Below are positions 53,465 to 56,803 of a stretch of 56,803 nucleotides of DNA, piece by piece. The translations under genes were made by a program, and so were the position numbers. The notes under the pieces were generated by a model, which was not told the origin of the DNA, ran no database searches, and worked only from the letters and a program-made list of their open reading frames with translations. Location of the stretch: assembly GCF_010811875.1 (NCBI RefSeq), contig NZ_VKHP01000023.1:1-56803 (forward strand), in the 5' to 3' direction. Source of the DNA: Bradyrhizobium uaiense (GTDB lineage: Bacteria; Pseudomonadota; Alphaproteobacteria; Rhizobiales; Xanthobacteraceae). Position 1 is the first letter of the stretch; every line of letters begins with the position of its first letter.

Positions 53465-54406
53465 GTGTTTTTTGCGGGAGCAATGGCGGTGGCGATGGCT
53501 GTGGATGCCCTGATCGGCTGGCCGCCTGCGTTGTTTGCACGCATCGGCCATCCCGTGACCTGGCTCGGCCGGCTGATCAATCTTCTCGACCGCAGCTGGA
53601 ACCGGGACGCTGATGCGCCTTCGTTTCGGCGCGTGGCAGGTGTTGCGGCGGCCATCATGGTGATCGCGCTGGCGGTGGCGATCGGTTGGGCGGTTCAGTC
53701 CGCGCTCGCACCCGGGTGGGTTCGCGTCGGTCTTGTGGGTGTTCTGGCGTGGCCGCTGGTGGCCCTGCGCTCGCTGCATGACCATGTCGGCGCGGTGGCA
53801 AATCCGCTTGTCTCCGGCGATATCTCGGCCGCACGTCTGGCGGTCGCGCAGATCGTCGGACGCGATCCGGCAACACTCGACGGCGCCGGCATCGCGCGCG
53901 CGAGCATCGAGAGTCTCGCCGAGAATGCCTCCGACGGCATCGTCGCGCCGGTGTTCTGGGGCGCGCTGTTCGGCCTGCCGGGCATCCTCGGCTACAAGGC
54001 GATCAACACGCTGGACTCCATGATCGGCCATCGCACCAAGCGGCATGAAGCCTTTGGCTGGGCCGCGGCCCGGATCGACGATCTCGCCAATCTCGTTCCG
54101 GCGCGGCTGACCGGGCTTCTGTTCGCGCTGCTTGCGCCAAACCGTTCGCGGGCGTGGTCATGCATGCTGCGCGATGCGTACCGCCATCGCTCGCCGAATG
54201 CCGGCTGGCCGGAATCCGCGATGGCCGGCGCGCTCGAGGTGCGGCTCAGCGGGCCCCGCATCTATCACGGGCACGTCGCGGATGAGCCGTGGCTGAATGA
54301 GGGCGCGCGCGATCCGGCGGCAGCCGACATCCTCGCCGGATTGAAGCTCTATCGTCGCGCCATGATGCTGTTGGCCGGGGTGTTCGTCGCCCTGGCGTTG
54401 CTGTAA
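53465..54406 (+). CDS. cbiB: Adenosylcobinamide-phosphate synthase (CbiB/CobD)
   Basis: The 313-aa membrane enzyme attaches aminopropanol (phosphate) to adenosylcobyric acid. The motifs are DALIGWPPALFARIGHPVTWLG near the N-terminus, ARASIESLAENASDGIVAPVFWG (~residue 140-162), LGYKAINTLDSMIGH, and DAYRHRSPNAGWPESAMAGAL. The GTG at 53465 follows AAGGAGAGGG; an ATG at 53411 would add residues beyond the family start. The next gene follows after 11 bases. Confidence 0.94.
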   Translation: MFFAGAMAVAMAVDALIGWPPALFARIGHPVTWLGRLINLLDRSWNRDADAPSFRRVAGVAAAIMVIALAVAIGWAVQSALAPGWVRVGLVGVLAWPLVALRSLHDHVGAVANPLVSGDISAARLAVAQIVGRDPATLDGAGIARASIESLAENASDGIVAPVFWGALFGLPGILGYKAINTLDSMIGHRTKRHEAFGWAAARIDDLANLVPARLTGLLFALLAPNRSRAWSCMLRDAYRHRSPNAGWPESAMAGALEVRLSGPRIYHGHVADEPWLNEGARDPAAADILAGLKLYRRAMMLLAGVFVALALL

Positions 54407-54417
54407 GAGACCGACGC

Positions 54418-55383
54418 ATGCGAGAGCACGGCGGAAATCTCGACGTCGCCCAGCAACGCTTCGGCGGAGCTGCGGAAGACTGGATCGACCTGTCGACCGG
54501 CATCAATCGGGTACCTTATCCCCTGGTCGATGTCGAGCCGCGGCAATGGAACGCGTTGCCGTCGCGATCCGAGATCGAGTCCCTTCACGCCGCCGCGCGG
54601 CAGGCTTACGCGACCGATGCGCCGATCGTGGCGATGGGCGGTGCACAGGCCGCCATTCAGTTGCTGCCGCGCCTCGCGCCTCGGGGACGGGCGCGCATCC
54701 TGGCGCCGACCTACAATGAGTACGCCGCGGTGTTATCGGTTGCCGGCTGGGACGTCAGTGAGGTGTCCGATCTCGCAGCGCTTGCCGGTGCGGACATTGC
54801 CATCGTCGTCAATCCGAACAATCCGGATGGAAGACGCCACGATCGGGACGAACTGCTCGCGCTGTTGCCGCGCGTCGGCCGGCTCGTCATTGACGAGAGC
54901 TTTGCCGACGCTGTACCCGACATTTCGCTGGCATCGGAAGCAGGACGACCGGGTTTGCTGATCCTCCGTTCATTCGGGAAATTCTACGGCTTGGCCGGCT
55001 TGCGGCTCGGCTTCGCCCTCAGTTGCGAACCGGATATCGTCACGCTTGCAGCGATGACTGGACCATGGCCGGTTTCCGGTGCCGCAATAGCGATCGGGCG
55101 GCGCGCCTTGCTCGATCGCGACTGGGCAAAGGCGACGACTGCACGTTTGGCGAACGACTGCGTCAGGCTCGATGCGGAGGCGCGCGTGCAGGGCTGGACG
55201 CTGGTCGGTGGCGCGTCGCTGTTCCGCCTCTATGAAGTCGGCGATGCGCTGGCCGCGCAGGAGAAGCTTGCCCGTGCGCAGATCTGGTCGCGTGTCTTCC
55301 AGCAAAAGCCGGGCTGGTTGCGCCTCGGTCTGCCGGGCAGCGAGACCGAATGGTCGCGTCTTTCCGCCGCATTGTCCGTCTAG
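54418..55383 (+). CDS. cobD: L-threonine-O-3-phosphate decarboxylase-type PLP enzyme (CobD/CobC)
   Basis: The 321-aa fold-type I aminotransferase-like enzyme supplies the aminopropanol linker. It starts [15 protein letters not shown] and has [19 protein letters not shown] (~residue 137) and the PLP lysine in [16 protein letters not shown] (~residue 185). Length and context match the CobC type of Pseudomonas denitrificans. It lies between cbiB and cobQ, whose stop overlaps its own by 4 bases (convergent). Confidence 0.92.
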   Translation: MREHGGNLDVAQQRFGGAAEDWIDLSTGINRVPYPLVDVEPRQWNALPSRSEIESLHAAARQAYATDAPIVAMGGAQAAIQLLPRLAPRGRARILAPTYNEYAAVLSVAGWDVSEVSDLAALAGADIAIVVNPNNPDGRRHDRDELLALLPRVGRLVIDESFADAVPDISLASEAGRPGLLILRSFGKFYGLAGLRLGFALSCEPDIVTLAAMTGPWPVSGAAIAIGRRALLDRDWAKATTARLANDCVRLDAEARVQGWTLVGGASLFRLYEVGDALAAQEKLARAQIWSRVFQQKPGWLRLGLPGSETEWSRLSAALSV

Positions 55384-56658
55384 CGCGCCAGCGCGAGCAG
55401 GGCTTCGACATCAAGATGGGCCTCGATGTGCTCGGCGAGCGCGTCGAGCGCACCCTCGACCCTCGCGCCGTACGGCTGATCCGCCGCGGGGATGTCGAGC
55501 TGCGCAAGGAACGCCTTGCGAAATTCGTCCGAAGCGAACAGGCCGTGCAGATAGCTGCCGTGAACGCGCCGATCACTGGAAACCGCGCCCTCTGCCACGC
55601 CGTCAAGCGTTGCAAAAGGCCGGGCGCGATCCGCCCCTTCGGTGCGTCCGATATGGATTTCGTAGGCACTGATCGGTTGACCGGTCGCGGCATGCACCGC
55701 ACTGACGCGCGTCAGCGTCTTCTGTTCGGTCATGACAGTCGTGACATCGAGCAGCCCGAGGCCGGGCGTTTCGCCGGAGGGACCCTCGATCCCATCGGGA
55801 TCGGCGACGCTCTCGCCAAGCATCTGGTATCCGCCGCACAGACCCAGCACATGGCCGCCACGGCGATGATGCGCCAGCAAATCGATGTCCCAGCCCTGCG
55901 CGCGCAGGAAGGCGAGGTCGCCGCGGGTCGATTTCGAGCCGGGCAGGATGACGAGCTTCGCATCGCCGGGGATGGCCTCGCCTGATCGTACCATCACGAG
56001 ATCGACACCGGGCTCGAGCTTCAGCGGATCGAGATCGTCGAAATTGGCGATCCGCGACAGCGCCAGAAACGCGATCTTGCACTGGCCGGGCTTGCGCGCC
56101 TCGCCGAGCCCGAGTGCGTCTTCGGCAGGAAGCTCACCGGCGCGGACGAACCAGGGCAGCACGCCAAAGCCGCGCCAGCCGGTGCGGGCTTCGATCAGAC
56201 GGTAGCCGTCGTCGAACAGCGAGGGATCGCCGCGGAATTTGTTGATGACAAAACCCTGGATCATCGCGGCATCCTCGGGGTCGATCACCGCCTGGATACC
56301 GACGAGCTGCGCGATCACGCCGCCGCGGTCGATGTCGCCGACCAGCACCACGGGCACGTCGGCCCGGCGCGCAAAGCCCATATTGGCGATATCGGACTTG
56401 CGCAGGTTCACTTCGGCCGGGCTGCCGGCGCCTTCGACCAGCACCAGATCGGCGCGATCCTTCAGACGCCCAAAACTTTCCAACACTGGGGTCATCAGCG
56501 AAGGCTTCATGCCGGCATATTCCCGCGCGCGCGCGGTCGCGATCCGCTTGCCGTGCACGATGATCTGGGCGCCGACGTCGGTTTCGGGCTTCAGCAACAC
56601 CGGGTTCATGTCGGTGTGCGGTTCGACGCCGGCGGCGAGCGCCTGCAAGGCCTGCGCG
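55380..56658 (-). CDS. cobQ: Cobyric acid synthase, N-terminus lost at the contig end
   Basis: CobQ amidates adenosylcobyrinic diamide with glutamine. The ~425 residues present run from [20 protein letters not shown] through [17 protein letters not shown] and the glutamine-amidotransferase domain: [11 protein letters not shown] with nucleophile Cys, and the catalytic His in [10 protein letters not shown] full-length enzyme has ~480-490 residues. The missing N-terminus with the P-loop is not upstream; instead the next bases show the N-terminal coding region in the opposite orientation, joined at a 10-bp microhomology. This is an assembly or library artefact rather than a real pseudogene. Confidence 0.93.
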
Positions 56659-56720
56659 TGCTGCCGTTCAAGCCGCAGAACATGTCGAACAACGCTGCCG
56701 TCACTGTCGATAGCGGCGAG
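56649..56720 (+). other. Inverted chimeric fragment of the cobQ N-terminal region
   Basis: Read rightward this stretch encodes [20 protein letters not shown], then DSGE, the N-terminal segment that should precede [10 protein letters not shown] on the opposite strand. The join is at GGCCTGCGCG (56649-56658), present both in the antisense of AQAL and in the sense of GLRV. It is a fold-back chimera, not genomic order. Confidence 0.85.
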
Positions 56721-56803
56721 CTGCCTCTTATAAACATGAGCCTCTGGCGACGATCGCCTCTGTGGTAACTGACGTTCTAGCCCTGTCGTTTATACACATC
56801 TGA
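56721..56803. other. Degraded transposase-type sequencing adapter at contig end
   Basis: Bases 56721-56753 match the Nextera mosaic-end/read primer sequence (CTGTCTCTTATACACATCTG followed by ACGCTGCCGACGA) at about 26 of 33 positions. Bases 56783-56803 match its first 21 bases at 19 positions, ending in TATACACATCTGA. Both begin exactly where a tagmented insert would end. This is not organism DNA. Confidence 0.85.

Noticed and set aside
55380..56658. cobQ as a genuine pseudogene
   Set aside because: The lost N-terminus is present just beyond the break in inverted orientation next to adapter sequence, so the break is technical.

Overview
The window is GC-rich (about 65 %) DNA that reads as a Bradyrhizobium-like alphaproteobacterium (order Hyphomicrobiales). 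The reasons are a red-type (form IC) RuBisCO operon with divergent cbbR, a ChvE-GguAB sugar importer, BluB/CbtAB cobalamin genes, many ABC importers for small organic compounds, and long palindromic intergenic repeats. It looks like one end of a draft contig: the last ~155 bases are an inverted chimera of cobQ followed by degraded sequencing-adapter sequence.

Layout. (1) 1-2.8 kb: tail of an unknown gene, repeats, a 71-aa unknown protein and ilvD. (2) 3.0-12.8 kb: a carboxymuconolactone-decarboxylase-family protein and an unusual SDR, then a LysR regulator divergent from a five-gene ribose-type ABC import operon. In that operon the second permease is fused to a strictosidine-synthase/SMP-30-like beta-propeller, and a second free propeller protein follows. 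(3) 13.2-24.7 kb: a probable aerobic CoA-thioester pathway for anthranilate (2-aminobenzoate). It holds a bifunctional monooxygenase/old-yellow-enzyme reductase of the 2-aminobenzoyl-CoA type, SDR, enoyl-CoA hydratase, Rid-family protein, PhzS-like monooxygenase, cupin, periplasmic binding protein, MarR regulator, arylformamidase-like hydrolase and aryl-CoA ligase. A near-identical palindrome lies in front of the monooxygenase and the ligase. (4) 24.7-28.8 kb: EmrAB-type efflux pair, divergent TetR regulator and an NTF2-like protein. (5) 28.8-40.5 kb: hybrid histidine kinase, cbbR, and the Calvin-cycle operon cbbFPTALSXY. (6) 40.5-45.8 kb: a diverged tandem duplication carrying two matching AT-rich palindromes, then chvE-gguA-gguB and an inositol-monophosphatase-family gene. 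(7) 46.1-50.8 kb: a compact LacI-type regulon (binding protein, Baeyer-Villiger-type monooxygenase, cupin, LacI regulator) with two matching operators. (8) 50.9 kb to the end: cobalamin genes, with cobU-bluB-unknown-cbtB-cbtA leftward, cbiB-cobD(cobC) rightward, and a truncated cobQ.

The theme is a metabolically versatile soil bacterium: autotrophic CO2 fixation beside multi-sugar uptake, aromatic and cyclic-ketone/lactone catabolism with local regulators, and B12 assembly. The least familiar unit is the ABC operon at 5.7-12.8 kb, where import and a propeller enzyme are joined in one polypeptide. The most self-contained regulatory inferences are the LacI operator pair (47.4 and 49.3 kb) and the shared AT-rich palindrome of the anthranilate genes (13.2 and 22.9 kb). 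No tRNA, rRNA, CRISPR array or insertion sequence was seen.
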